Positions 6,044-15,978 are shown, counted from the stretch's first letter. The stretch is DNA of 64,000 bases from an uncultured Oleiphilaceae bacterium (GCA_913060665.1 CAJXUY010000011.1:1-64000), one strand, 5' to 3'. Notes: generated by a model from the letters alone, not told the origin. Numbers and translations: made by a program.

Positions 6044-7972
6044 TTACACCTTCAATGTAACCGCTGACCGAGGCATACACTGACATGCTAAGGTTAAACC
6101 ACGCGCTTTCTCGTCTTCCAACAATCCCGGCGTGTCTTCAGAGGCCAATATTGTATCGCCCTCTTCTACTTGCATCATGCAACAACCGCACTGCCCAACA
6201 CCGCATGCATAGGGAATTTTAACACCCTCCTGATTGGCAACCTGCAAAACTGTTTGGTTTTCCGCTACGTCTAACGCATAGGTCTGGCCGTTGGCTAACT
6301 CAATGTTAACCTGATGAACCGCGCCTTCAGCTTTAGGGGCTGCTTGGGCGAACTCTTCTATAAATATATGATCCGCAGGCAGCTCTAACGCATTAAGTTT
6401 GGTCTCAACAATGTTTTTCATGACATCAGGGCCACAAATATAAAACAGGCTTTCTTCAAAGTGGAAGAAGGACGTCAACATAGATTGCAGCTTGTCATCA
6501 TCTAGATAGCCTGTGTAACCATCCCAATCTTTATGAGGTTTTTCCAATACATGGACAATATCAAAGCGATCAGCATAGCGCGATTTCAAATCATTTAACG
6601 TGGTTAGAAACATCGCATCCTGAATAGATCGATTTGCATAGATCAAGTTGACACGCCTCTCGGGTGAGCTTTCCAATGCGGTTTTAGCAATCGACAGAAC
6701 AGGAGTAATACCACTACCACCGGCAATAAGCACTAATGGTTTAGAAGACTGGTCAACAGCCGGATCAAATATAAAATCACCAAACGGGCCAGTTACGGTC
6801 AGCTCATCCCCTGCCTTTAGACTTTCGTTAAGGTAATTTGAAAGTTGACCCCTTTGTACTTTCTTTACGCCAACACTTAATTCGTTTGAACTAGGCGACG
6901 TACATATGGAGTAACAGCGGGTCACTGACTCTCCATTGATCAATTTACTCACCGTAACATATTGGCCCGGTTTAAAGGGCAGCACCTTCCCATTAGTAGG
7001 GGCAAATGTTATCACCACCGCTTGATCGGTTTCCTGCTCAACGCGTTCCACTAATAATGTCTGCTTATGTACACCATCAATACTGCTCGGCTCTTGTGCG
7101 AAAACAGATTGACCAAACCCAGGCTTCGTTTTGGAAAACAGTATTTCAATAGGGGCATTTTTTGCTTCGAGCTCAGGTCGAATATGGTTGAACACTCGCT
7201 GATAGTTATACCAAGGAACACGAGGGTAAAGATGATGTATATGGTGGTAGTTTTGTCCGAGCGTCAGAAACTTTAATCCCGGAAGCAAGTAGCTTCTGGT
7301 ATTCTGGTATCGCCCCTGTTGACGAGTCGGCATGTGAGGTATCCAATCAAACAACATACCCAAAAAGAAGCTGGCTAAAAATATCGGCAGAACACCAATA
7401 ATCAGTAGCTCCCACCCTAGTCCTACAGAAATCAGCCCAACAACAATTGAGGTCGTCACCGCATAGTAGACCAAAGAGCTTTTGTGGGTTTCAGCAATCA
7501 CAGGGTTATTTCTTAATTGAGTCAGCGTCAGATAAACATAATGCAGAGGTAACGTCATTGCCCTCCAACTTGCTTCCAGCCAAGTGTCACCAGATACCCA
7601 ATGGTCCGGGTCCTGGTCAGGGTCGTTGGTAAATGCATGGTGATTATCATGAATCTTGGCAAATAATCCGAATGGCAAGATCAGAAACAGCAGGTTCATC
7701 GCCCACCCTAACATTCTCTCGTATGGCTTCATCCAACTTACACCATGAGAGATATTCCCATGACCCGCTTCATGAGCAACAGTGAACCCCAAATAAATAA
7801 TAATAGTCGCAATGACCATGCCGACAGGAAGACTCACGACATCGGTCGCGATCCCGGCGATCAATAAGAAGTAGCCTCCTACCACTGCAACCGCTAGCGC
7901 AATGGTCCCCCAAGCTATGCCCTGCGAGTAATCCTCCCACCCTTTGGTGCCCTCTGCTATCGTTAATGCCAT
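6044..7972 (-). CDS. membrane di-iron desaturase/hydroxylase fused to FAD/NAD(P)H reductase and 2Fe-2S ferredoxin
   Basis: A 642-residue self-contained monooxygenase. Residues 1-290 are a fatty-acid-desaturase-type membrane domain with histidine boxes HEAGH (67-71, plus H76), HDNHH (108-112) and HHIHH (243-247), with hydrophobic helices between. The sequence after box two (TNDPDQDPDHW) resembles carotenoid hydroxylase/ketolase relatives. From about 310 on there is a flavin reductase (RCYSICTSPSS FAD site, GGSGITPVLS NAD(P) site) and then a plant-type ferredoxin (C-GVGQ-C-GC-C, later C). Electrons could pass NAD(P)H to FAD to 2Fe-2S to di-iron within one chain. The substrate is unknown (lipid, alkane or terpenoid). 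It is divergent from an AraC-type regulator. Confidence 0.88.
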   Translation of the reverse strand: MALTIAEGTKGWEDYSQGIAWGTIALAVAVVGGYFLLIAGIATDVVSLPVGMVIATIIIYLGFTVAHEAGHGNISHGVSWMKPYERMLGWAMNLLFLILPFGLFAKIHDNHHAFTNDPDQDPDHWVSGDTWLEASWRAMTLPLHYVYLTLTQLRNNPVIAETHKSSLVYYAVTTSIVVGLISVGLGWELLIIGVLPIFLASFFLGMLFDWIPHMPTRQQGRYQNTRSYLLPGLKFLTLGQNYHHIHHLYPRVPWYNYQRVFNHIRPELEAKNAPIEILFSKTKPGFGQSVFAQEPSSIDGVHKQTLLVERVEQETDQAVVITFAPTNGKVLPFKPGQYVTVSKLINGESVTRCYSICTSPSSNELSVGVKKVQRGQLSNYLNESLKAGDELTVTGPFGDFIFDPAVDQSSKPLVLIAGGSGITPVLSIAKTALESSPERRVNLIYANRSIQDAMFLTTLNDLKSRYADRFDIVHVLEKPHKDWDGYTGYLDDDKLQSMLTSFFHFEESLFYICGPDVMKNIVETKLNALELPADHIFIEEFAQAAPKAEGAVHQVNIELANGQTYALDVAENQTVLQVANQEGVKIPYACGVGQCGCCMMQVEEGDTILASEDTPGLLEDEKARGLTLACQCMPRSAVTLKV

Positions 7973-8039
7973 GATGTATGCCTCTCAAACAGTTTTATTA
8001 TTGCTGGTGAGTATAGTTTACGATAAAAAACACATAAGA

Positions 8040-8077
8040 CTTACCATTTTACGCAAGCACCTTACCATTTTGCGCAA
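8040..8077. promoter_or_regulatory. tandem direct-repeat operator, probable AraC-family binding site
   Basis: CTTACCATTTTACGCAA (8040-8056) and CTTACCATTTTGCGCAA (8061-8077) are direct repeats with one mismatch, offset by exactly 21 bp, or two helical turns. This is the usual architecture of AraC-family sites, where each monomer reads adjacent grooves through its two helix-turn-helix units. The pair lies between the desaturase-reductase gene (start 7972) and the AraC-type gene (start 8109). Confidence 0.7.
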
Positions 8078-8108
8078 AATATCCTAAACTGTCGACTCTG
8101 TCATAAAA

Positions 8109-9155
8109 ATGATGAGGCCTTTGGGAGTTATGCAAGCACCCTATATTAGTAGCAGTTTTTTACATGGGTTCAGCCGTTTAGTACTCGCCAAAAAAGGTGA
8201 CCCTGCTCAGTTTTATCAAGCTGTAGGACTAGGGAACGATATTCTATTTGAAGGCAATGTATCACTAGGAGAAACTACGAGCCTGCTAATACCATTTGAT
8301 AAATTTGTTCTGCTGCTGGAGCATGCATCCAAAGAGTTGAACTACCCCGACATTGCCATGCAGTTGGCAAAGCAGCAGGATATGATGATCCTCGCGCCGC
8401 TTGTTCCACTTCTCAAAGACGTCACGAACATACAAGAAGCGCTAAATACCATTCTCAAATATCTCAAAATACTGGTGTCGGGTTATCAGATAGAAGTAGA
8501 AATAAAGCAGGAACATATCACACTCACATTCAGTCTAGAGTTACCCCATATTCAGGAACTCGTTCAATATCAAGACTATGCCATGGCAAGTGCAGTATCG
8601 ATTATTTATGGTCTATTAGGTAAAACCTTTCCAATTAGAGGCTGCTACTTTCTGCGTAGCGAGCACAATCAGCAAAGAATCTCTGAGTATGCTCAATATT
8701 ACCGCTGCCCCGTGGCCTTTGGCTGCCAAACCCTATCACTCTCTGCCGATACATCCATTCTAAATCAGAGTATTTCGAGCTTGCTCAAACAGGTCGATGT
8801 ACGTGTTAATCAGGCAATGTCTTACCATAGGACGAATATTATTGAACAAATCTCTCAAGTAATCAGCTTTTCGTTAATCAATGGCTCTAGCAGCCTTAAT
8901 GATATAGCCTCATCCATGCACTTTAGCTCCCGAACCCTCCAGAAGCGTTTACAAGACCAGGGCACCTCTTATCGAGCACTACTAGATGCGGTTCGCTTTA
9001 ATATGGCAAACCAGTATTTAAGAAATACCTACTACCAATTAACAGATATTGCTGCTCTACTAGGCTATAACAACCTAAGTGCCTTTAGCCGCAGCTATAA
9101 ACGCTGGAGCGGTGTTTACCCAACAGAAATACGTAAACGACTAATGCTGCCATAA
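8109..9155 (+). CDS. AraC family transcriptional regulator with N-terminal arabinose-binding-like domain
   Basis: A 348-residue regulator with an N-terminal domain of the OruR/ArgR-like 'AraC-type arabinose-binding/dimerisation' class (about 20-220). The C-terminal double helix-turn-helix shows LNDIASSMHFSSRTLQKRLQ followed by the second unit ending LGYNNLSAFSRSYKRWSGVYP. Two adjacent ATGs (8109, 8112) and a third at 8130 are possible starts. It is divergent from the fused desaturase. The tandem 17-bp repeats in the intergenic region are the likely target, so it probably activates that oxygenase in response to its substrate. Confidence 0.92.
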   Translation: MMRPLGVMQAPYISSSFLHGFSRLVLAKKGDPAQFYQAVGLGNDILFEGNVSLGETTSLLIPFDKFVLLLEHASKELNYPDIAMQLAKQQDMMILAPLVPLLKDVTNIQEALNTILKYLKILVSGYQIEVEIKQEHITLTFSLELPHIQELVQYQDYAMASAVSIIYGLLGKTFPIRGCYFLRSEHNQQRISEYAQYYRCPVAFGCQTLSLSADTSILNQSISSLLKQVDVRVNQAMSYHRTNIIEQISQVISFSLINGSSSLNDIASSMHFSSRTLQKRLQDQGTSYRALLDAVRFNMANQYLRNTYYQLTDIAALLGYNNLSAFSRSYKRWSGVYPTEIRKRLMLP

Positions 9156-9270
9156 TATAATCGTCTCGGCGGAGAAGGTACTATACACGGGTGAGAGTTA
9201 AGCGCTGCAACACTAGGCGTCTCCGTGGCCAAACCTTATAAGGTGACCACCGACATGATAGAGAGTTCAA

Positions 9271-11322
9271 TCACATCGACTTGTTCAACATTAACAATTG
9301 CGTTAAATCATCAACGGCCATCGGTTTCCCAAAGAGGTAACCCTGAGCGTAATCACACCTCAGCTCTTTCAAATACTCTAGTTGCGCCTCTGTTTCAACG
9401 CCTTCTGCCACCACTTTCAGATGTAGGCTATGCGCCATCGCTACTGCAGCCTTTATGAGTTCTCTGTCTGCGGGGTCGACCGTAATATCGCTAATAAAGC
9501 TGCGATCAATTTTAAGTAGATCAAAGGAGTAGTTTCTCAAATAGCTAAGTGACGAGTAGCCGGTGCCAAAGTCATCCATAGAAATACAAACACCTAACCC
9601 TTTAAGCGCTTCGAAAATATCGTAGATATACCGTTGTCCACTCATTAACACCCCTTCAGTAATTTCTAGCTCAAGAGTCTTACCCGATAACCCGTATTCA
9701 TCAACCGTTCGTTTAATAAACGCGACTAAGTTCGGGTCTCGAAATTGTCGTGGAGAGAAGTTGACTGCCATTCTGAATTCGCGACTAAAGTGCTCCTGCC
9801 AGTAAGCCGCATTACGCAGTGCTTCGGCTAATACAAACTGGCCTATAGAAACAATCAGCCCGGTTTGCTCTGCCACGGGAATAAACTCATCAGGGGGAAC
9901 ATTCCCAAGCGCGGGGTTATGCCAACGCAACAGCGCTTCAACCCCAATAATCTGGCTACTCCCCACGTCGACTTGAGGCTGATAAATAACCTCAAACTCT
10001 CCTCGATCCAGTGCGCCATGAATTTGCTCTTCAAGTGACAAGCGACGTGTCACTTGCTTATTCATATCTTCTGTAAAAAATGAATAGGTATTTCGTCCCA
10101 GTTCTTTGGCATGATACATTGCAGCATCAGCACTCCTGAGTAGCTCCGAGGCACTATCACCATCACCTGGGTAGACCGCAATCCCCACCGTTGCGGTCAT
10201 CATCAGCTCTCGACCATCAACACGAAATGCATCACGAAAGCGACCGAGTAAATTCTCTGCGGTTAATTGTGCATTAGTGGGGTTTTGTAACCCTCCCAAT
10301 AACACAATAAATTCATCTCCACCGAGCCGCCCTACCGTATCCCCTTCACGCACCTCACTCTTAAGCCGCGCAGCTGCCTCGATTAGAAGCTTATCCCCCA
10401 TCTCATGGCCAAGGGAGTCATTCACCTTTTTAAAGTCATCTAGATCAATAAAAAGAAGTGCAGCAGACTCGTTATTACGAACGGCCTCGCTGAGCATATG
10501 AGATAAACGATCAAGGGAAAGAAATCGGTTGGGCAGGTTCGTTAACACATCAAAGTGCGCCTGATGCAAGATTTTCTCCTCATGCTCTTTGCGAAGAGAG
10601 ATATCCTCTTTCACCCCTAGATAGTGGATGATTTTGTTATACTCATCCCTCACAGGCGAAAAGTGGGCATACTCCCAAAAGCTCTCGCCTGCTTTCTTTC
10701 GAATGAGCATCTCGCCTTCCCAAATTTCACCTTTCTCCATCGAACGTGCAAGCCCTCCTTGAAAGTCTTCAAGTAAACCATCAGGAATTAAAACGTCTAT
10801 ATTTTCATGCTCTACTTCTGCTAATTTATACCCGGTGATCCGCTCAAATGCCCTATTAACGTATTTAATAACGCCAGCAACACTCAAAATCATGATAGAA
10901 ACAGGACTCTGTTCAACCGCCTGGGAGAGTGTTCTAATCTTCCCTTCTGTTTTCACATAGTCAGAAATATCACGCACGGTACCCAGCACTTGAGCTGAGC
11001 CATTGATGATGACATTTTGCCCAATCACTTCTGAGACAAATACAGAACCATCTTTACGCTGAAGAAGCACTTCAACCGACAAACCCTCTCGACTCGATTT
11101 TGTTCGATCAAAAGAAGTGTGATCTTGCTCCGGTGCTTTCATATCAAAAACACTCATCTGTAATAACTCGGGTTCTGAATAACCCATCATGCTGCAGAAA
11201 GCAGGATTAACAAACGTGTAGTTGCCTGCAGTATCAGCAAGGGTAATACCTTCTGTAGACTGATCGGTAATCGCTCTAAACATGCCTTCTTTATGTTCTG
11301 CCTGTTCCTCAAGTAGTGCCAT
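9271..11322 (-). CDS. PAS-PAS-GGDEF-EAL cyclic-di-GMP signalling protein
   Basis: A 683-residue cytosolic protein with two PAS domains (about 10-125 and 130-250, the latter with a PAC-like end). A GGDEF domain with intact RLGGDEF follows, then an EAL domain with intact EALLRW, the DDFGTGYSSLSYL loop and a VVAEGVET end. Both active sites look complete, so it may make or degrade cyclic di-GMP depending on the PAS signal. It starts 3 nt after the stop of a small membrane protein gene, so the two are co-translated. The membrane partner may localise or tune it. Confidence 0.93.
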   Translation of the reverse strand: MALLEEQAEHKEGMFRAITDQSTEGITLADTAGNYTFVNPAFCSMMGYSEPELLQMSVFDMKAPEQDHTSFDRTKSSREGLSVEVLLQRKDGSVFVSEVIGQNVIINGSAQVLGTVRDISDYVKTEGKIRTLSQAVEQSPVSIMILSVAGVIKYVNRAFERITGYKLAEVEHENIDVLIPDGLLEDFQGGLARSMEKGEIWEGEMLIRKKAGESFWEYAHFSPVRDEYNKIIHYLGVKEDISLRKEHEEKILHQAHFDVLTNLPNRFLSLDRLSHMLSEAVRNNESAALLFIDLDDFKKVNDSLGHEMGDKLLIEAAARLKSEVREGDTVGRLGGDEFIVLLGGLQNPTNAQLTAENLLGRFRDAFRVDGRELMMTATVGIAVYPGDGDSASELLRSADAAMYHAKELGRNTYSFFTEDMNKQVTRRLSLEEQIHGALDRGEFEVIYQPQVDVGSSQIIGVEALLRWHNPALGNVPPDEFIPVAEQTGLIVSIGQFVLAEALRNAAYWQEHFSREFRMAVNFSPRQFRDPNLVAFIKRTVDEYGLSGKTLELEITEGVLMSGQRYIYDIFEALKGLGVCISMDDFGTGYSSLSYLRNYSFDLLKIDRSFISDITVDPADRELIKAAVAMAHSLHLKVVAEGVETEAQLEYLKELRCDYAQGYLFGKPMAVDDLTQLLMLNKSM

Positions 11323-11325
11323 ACT

Positions 11326-11562
11326 CTATTCGGCATTTTGGTGAACCGACATCAATTTGTTAGCGAGTTTATGTAACCACTGAAAGAACACACCCGCCGC
11401 AAAGGAGCTCACCACCAACGCTACAACCAGCCAATGAAGAGGCAGCACCTGTAACTCGGCAATAAGATAAAAAGCAATTCCACCACTGATTAAAAAGGTA
11501 GTGGCGATCGCAAGAAAGAATGTGCGAGCCCGCCTTAGTTGACCTTGAATATCTGTTGTCAT
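11326..11562 (-). CDS. small two-TM membrane protein co-transcribed with the PAS-GGDEF-EAL gene
   Basis: Taken from the ATG at 11562, which has an AGGG site seven bases upstream, the product is 78 residues. Two hydrophobic helices (about 15-34 and 40-60) are separated by a very short loop, with a basic N-terminus and a charged tail. Its stop lies three bases before the start of the cyclic-di-GMP gene. This resembles the membrane part of a split sensor whose PAS-GGDEF-EAL half is encoded next. No named family was recognised. Confidence 0.65.
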   Translation of the reverse strand: MTTDIQGQLRRARTFFLAIATTFLISGGIAFYLIAELQVLPLHWLVVALVVSSFAAGVFFQWLHKLANKLMSVHQNAE

Positions 11563-11790
11563 TATTAGCCCTAAACCTTTCTTTCGCGTAGCTATAACCC
11601 ATAACACTCAGGTACGTTAGATAGCATAAGCGTATCTTTCGTCTGTTAATAAAAAAAGAGGATATAGTCTTAGTTTAGTCAGAAGTTCTAATATGGGGAG
11701 GGTTTTTACGTTGGCTAGAGATGATTTCGACAAGAAGACATAACGCGTAATGTAGCAATGCCTTCTTGATCGTCTTACAGACTAATTAAC

Positions 11791-11994
11791 TTATAACGGT
11801 ACAACGTTCGTCGCACAAGGACCTTTTTGACCTTGCCCTTCTTCAAACTCTACTTGTTGTCCGTCATTAAGGGTTGCATAACCCGAGGTTTTAATTTCTG
11901 AATGGTGTACAAAAAGATCTTTACCGCCGCCTTCTGGAGTAATGAAACCAAAACCTTTGTCTGCATTAAACCACTTTACCGTACCCTTACTCAT
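11791..11994 (-). CDS. CspA-family cold-shock protein
   Basis: A 67-residue single OB-fold protein with RNP1 (KGFGFI) and RNP2 (LFVHHS) motifs and the family start [18 protein letters not shown]. It binds single-stranded RNA and DNA and melts RNA secondary structure. AGGAG lies eight bases upstream of the ATG. A leader of about 110 nt from a promoter at 12112-12140 fits the long untranslated regions of cold-shock genes. Confidence 0.97.
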   Translation of the reverse strand: MSKGTVKWFNADKGFGFITPEGGGKDLFVHHSEIKTSGYATLNDGQQVEFEEGQGQKGPCATNVVPL

Positions 11995-12111
11995 ATCTCA
12001 CGCTCCTGATTTTATTAAACTTATTCCATTACTGCCCATTGCATCGTAAGGATAAGTATTTAACAACCATAGCACCGTACTGGCGTTCTGCAAATTAGCA
12101 GATGGTTATTT

Positions 12112-12140
12112 ATCATACAAAATTGATTTACGTTGGTTAA
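12112..12140 (-). promoter_or_regulatory. predicted sigma-70 promoter for the cold-shock gene
   Basis: Reading the minus strand, TTAACC (12140-12135), a 17-bp spacer and TATGAT (12117-12112) form a plausible promoter. It would give a long 5' leader of about 110 nt before the cspA-type start at 11994. Judged by hexamer match only. Confidence 0.45.
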
Positions 12141-12255
12141 GGCTAATTCTTGCCGCCAACCCAATAATCAAACAAACGCCCTAGCGCCCTGTTTTATTGT
12201 ATTGATCCAAGCAGCTCAAGGCCTCTGTCGGTGTAACCAACAGGTAAAGCCACTC

Positions 12256-14535
12256 CTAATCACGCCTCATACTCGCTAATCTACGTTTAACTTCTGGATC
12301 GTTGGGCGCGATAGCCGACAAATTAGATAGATAAGTCCAGCTTTCAGGTGCCCTACCTGCCTTCTCAAGGTAGAGAATAAGGGAAAGCAGTACATCGTAT
12401 TGATTAGGCCACTGCTGGTTTGCGGCTTCAAGGGTTTTGATAGCATTTTCCAGCTGCCCTGATGATTCCAATGCGACCGCATAAACATATGAATAGCGCA
12501 CGAAGCTATCACCTTGCTCTGTCGCAGCCTTCAGATAGCCCAGTGCCGTTTCAAGCTGCCCCTGACGAACCCAATAGAGGCCATAACTATGCTGTATTGC
12601 TCCACTATCAGGCGCCACCAATATGGCTTTTTGCAACGTTGCCAGGGCTTTTTCCTCATCACCCAGTCCTCGATACAAATCAGCAAGGTTCAATAAAGCC
12701 GGCGCATAATCAGGCTCAATTTCAAGCGCTTTATTCAGAGCCGCTAGCGCCCCTTCTGCATCACCTTGATTAAGCGAGTATAATGCTATCGCGGCTTGTC
12801 CGGTCGGCATATCCTGAGACAGTCGCAATGTAGCTTCATACTCCCTTAACAGTTGACTCAAGAGCGCATAATCATCGCCACTCACCTCTGCACTATACCC
12901 TACTAGCTGATTGGCAACTGCGAAACGTACACTGGCAGATTTGTCCGTCATTAAAGGCTTTAGCAACCCCCAGCGATGCTGCAGCGGGATAAACCCAGAT
13001 GCTTCAACCGCTGCGCGTCTCACCAATGGGCTATTAGACGACAACTGCTGAGCAATGGTTTCAGCGGTTAATCGCGAGGGTATATTGCCGGTTAACGATA
13101 ACAGCGTTGCTCGACGAATAGCGGGGTATTGTTCATCGGACACATACTCAACCATCCCCCTTAATGCCAACACATCAGCCTTTTGCGCCCTAGCATTAAG
13201 AGAAGAAAATGGATCAGGCACCCATCTATTCGACCAGTTTTTAATCGCTGCTGCACTCCATTCATTTGACTGCATACGATGACAACTCTTACAGGCATTA
13301 GGGGTGTCCATCGTATCTGAGTGCTGAGGAGCAGGCGTGCTAAAAGAGTGATCTCGACGATCGTCGACTTCCATATACGTGGTTGCAGGCATATGGCAGT
13401 TCACGCAGAGTGCGCCTTCTGATGATGCTTTATGGTGATGATGTTTTTCAGTATCGTAGCGCTCAACGGTATGGCACTGGGTACACAGCGAGTTATCTTG
13501 CGCTTTTATCTGCCCGGTATGAGCGTTATGACAGTTTGTGCAGGTCACGCCTGCTTGGTGCATTTTACTTTGCATAAATGACCCCAACACAAACACTTCA
13601 TCCTGAATTTGACCGTCTGAGTGATAAAGAGGGTCGTCTATCAGTCGCAGTGCGTATTGGTCATGGTAGTCGTGGTCGGGAGCTATATCGCCAACCACTT
13701 GTCTTCGAGAGTGGCATCCGCCACAGGCGTTTATCTGGGCTAAAGTAGACGCGCCTTTGGGTTGCGCGATAGGGATGCTGCCATCGAATACGAATTGGCG
13801 CGTTTGTTTAAGGTCTGCCTTAAATCCTGTCGCAGCGCCCTTCTTATAGCCGTCACCACTCACTAAACTCACATGCTTCTGACCGCCGCCGTGACAAGAC
13901 TCGCACGCTACATTTAGCTCGGTAAATGTTGTATCGTAGCGTTTATATATGGGGTCATAGCCTTTCGATAAATTAGTTGAATGACAGTCAGCACATCGGC
14001 TATTCCAGTTTTGAGTCTGGCGGGTCCAATGAAAAGGGCTTTCGGGGCTGGTGTCTTCATTAGGCAGCAGTTTGAACCAACGCTGCCCACCCTCTGATGT
14101 TGCTCTGGCATCCCAGGCGATATCAAACGCTTGAAGCTTTCCATCTCCAATATCAATCAAGTATTGCTGTAACGGCGTATAGCCGAATGTGAACGCCACT
14201 TTATAGGTTTCAGTTTTCTTAACCTCATTTTGAGTGGTGATAAAATAGCCATCTTCGCGCTGTGTGAATTGAGTCTTCACATCATTAAAAGTGACCGTTT
14301 GATTATCGAAATCACCCAACACATTTTCTGCGGTTGGCGACATCATCGCTTTAGCATGATGTGATGTTTGCCACTGTTGAAATTCAGGCTGATGACACTG
14401 GCCACAGATATTACTACCAACATAATCTTTATGCGTCTTTATATTAGGGCTACTATCAAACCTGCTCACTGCATAGCTATTTAAGCTTGTAACACAGAGA
14501 AATAGAGTAAACAGAGTAATAAAAAAGGCGGGCAT
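12256..14535 (-). CDS. octaheme c-type cytochrome with HEAT-like and TPR C-terminal region
   Basis: A 759-residue exported protein. After a signal peptide (about 1-22) there are eight CxxCH haem sites (CGQCH, CADCH, CESCH, CGGCH, CTNCH, CTQCH, CVNCH, CKSCH) in the first 400 or so residues, in the cytochrome c554/NrfB-like multihaem style. A region with repeated helical pairs follows, then four or five TPR units (ALNKALEIEPDYAPALLNLA, ATLQKAILVAPDSGA). This architecture is found in periplasmic electron carriers whose TPRs dock partners. It lies 63 bp downstream of the Bat cluster on the same strand and may be part of that transcript. No substrate can be assigned. Confidence 0.88.
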   Translation of the reverse strand: MPAFFITLFTLFLCVTSLNSYAVSRFDSSPNIKTHKDYVGSNICGQCHQPEFQQWQTSHHAKAMMSPTAENVLGDFDNQTVTFNDVKTQFTQREDGYFITTQNEVKKTETYKVAFTFGYTPLQQYLIDIGDGKLQAFDIAWDARATSEGGQRWFKLLPNEDTSPESPFHWTRQTQNWNSRCADCHSTNLSKGYDPIYKRYDTTFTELNVACESCHGGGQKHVSLVSGDGYKKGAATGFKADLKQTRQFVFDGSIPIAQPKGASTLAQINACGGCHSRRQVVGDIAPDHDYHDQYALRLIDDPLYHSDGQIQDEVFVLGSFMQSKMHQAGVTCTNCHNAHTGQIKAQDNSLCTQCHTVERYDTEKHHHHKASSEGALCVNCHMPATTYMEVDDRRDHSFSTPAPQHSDTMDTPNACKSCHRMQSNEWSAAAIKNWSNRWVPDPFSSLNARAQKADVLALRGMVEYVSDEQYPAIRRATLLSLTGNIPSRLTAETIAQQLSSNSPLVRRAAVEASGFIPLQHRWGLLKPLMTDKSASVRFAVANQLVGYSAEVSGDDYALLSQLLREYEATLRLSQDMPTGQAAIALYSLNQGDAEGALAALNKALEIEPDYAPALLNLADLYRGLGDEEKALATLQKAILVAPDSGAIQHSYGLYWVRQGQLETALGYLKAATEQGDSFVRYSYVYAVALESSGQLENAIKTLEAANQQWPNQYDVLLSLILYLEKAGRAPESWTYLSNLSAIAPNDPEVKRRLASMRRD

Positions 14536-14598
14536 GAAAATCCTATTATTATTTTCTTTAAAAGAGAAGATAAAGTGATCTGCCAGTATAACTGCCTA

Positions 14599-15978
14599 TC
14601 AATTCAAACGTAAGTCAACGGCTCGGGCATAACTCAAAAACCTTCGTCTACCGCTAGAGCGCCGTTTCAGCTGTTTAAGCAAGGTGTCAAACGGTCGTTT
14701 TTCTTCGGTATTAGCGACACCGATGACCTGAGAGGATTCGCTAAAAGTAGACGCCATTAACTCATTAAACTCTGCTTCAAGCGTCTGATCATCCATCTCT
14801 TTAAGCCACTGCCTAATAGGCTCGATGGTAGAACCTATATCCACCGCTAGCGCCTGATGATCAAACCACTGATAAAGCAACGACACAGCGACTAAATAAT
14901 GCTGTTGCTGACAAGCTTCAACAAACTTTTTCTCTAGTTTTTTAGGCGTATCACACTTTCCTGCCGTTTTATTACGACGCTTTACAACGGTAAAGGCGAT
15001 ACCGGTCACTATCAGTATTAACACAAGAAAAGCCGTGATAGGCATGGTATTTTTAAACTTGTCTATAATCGCTTCGACTGAAAATAAACTATCTTCTATA
15101 GTCGATTCTGCGCTACCAGACGTAGACAGAAGCCGCTCTGGAATGTCGATCGTTTTCAGTTCGCTTGAGTTTAAATCCCACCAATAAAAGGTTAAGGCTG
15201 GCAGCCTGTATTCACCCTCTTTTTCGATCACATAGTTAATCGTTTCTGTACGCTCTGCTAAATACTCTCCCCGGTTAACCGTATCCTCTATTGCCGCTGG
15301 TTTAGGGTATACTCCCATTCCGTCAATTTCATTAACGCTCAGTTCAGGCAGCATCATGGCTGCCGTGTTTTCTGCTTTAAAGTGAAGCGTTCGCTGTATA
15401 GCATCGCCCTTTTTCAAGCCCACAGAGTCTTTATCAAACTGATCATTCACCTCAAACAACGTGGTGGCGACCCAGTCTTTTTTATCTTTGAGTTCAGCTG
15501 GTTCTACTGCATTAAATGTTAACATCTCGGTTTCGATCACCCCTTTCATCGGCTGATTATCCTCTCCTGAAACGGTGACCGTAACCGGTATTGAGGGGAC
15601 ATTAAACGAGCCACTTCGCTGAGGATAAAGCGTTATAGTCCAAAGCTGAACAGCCCAGTTCTCCCCCGCTTGACGGCGGCTTGAGTTGACCGCAAACGCA
15701 TCTCGACGAAGTACAATGGCATTATCGACTTCTAATCGACCCAATTGAGTGCCACCGACAAACCAACGATGAGTCGAGACTTCGATATTAAGGTTAACCT
15801 GCTGAGTCGCAATAATATCCTCAGCGGGCTCAAGCCACACGTTAATCGCTAGTTTTTTATTTTCTAGTAAGGTCTGAATATTCGACTCTGCATCAACAGA
15901 TAACGAACATAAGCCCATTAGCCCACAGAGAACAAAGCGGACAAGGGCTGGCGAAGCGATAAGGCTGATATTAGTCAC
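14599..15978 (-). CDS. batD: BatD-like periplasmic protein
   Basis: A 459-residue protein with a signal peptide ending near ..SVDAES, repeated beta-rich (immunoglobulin-like) segments over about 35-290, one transmembrane helix near 310-330 (ITAFLVLILIVTGIAF), and a cytoplasmic helical tail. BatD proteins complete the Bat (aerotolerance-linked) membrane assembly with the VWA proteins. It overlaps the preceding VWA/TPR gene by 8 bp, indicating translational coupling. Confidence 0.8.
   Translation of the reverse strand: MTNISLIASPALVRFVLCGLMGLCSLSVDAESNIQTLLENKKLAINVWLEPAEDIIATQQVNLNIEVSTHRWFVGGTQLGRLEVDNAIVLRRDAFAVNSSRRQAGENWAVQLWTITLYPQRSGSFNVPSIPVTVTVSGEDNQPMKGVIETEMLTFNAVEPAELKDKKDWVATTLFEVNDQFDKDSVGLKKGDAIQRTLHFKAENTAAMMLPELSVNEIDGMGVYPKPAAIEDTVNRGEYLAERTETINYVIEKEGEYRLPALTFYWWDLNSSELKTIDIPERLLSTSGSAESTIEDSLFSVEAIIDKFKNTMPITAFLVLILIVTGIAFTVVKRRNKTAGKCDTPKKLEKKFVEACQQQHYLVAVSLLYQWFDHQALAVDIGSTIEPIRQWLKEMDDQTLEAEFNELMASTFSESSQVIGVANTEEKRPFDTLLKQLKRRSSGRRRFLSYARAVDLRLN

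Noticed and set aside
9225-9458. 77-codon plus-strand ORF after the AraC gene
   Set aside because: It overlaps the 3' end of the EAL domain in antisense and has no support.
12462-12773. 103-codon plus-strand ORF
   Set aside because: Antisense to the TPR portion of the octaheme gene; repetitive TPR codons create open frames.
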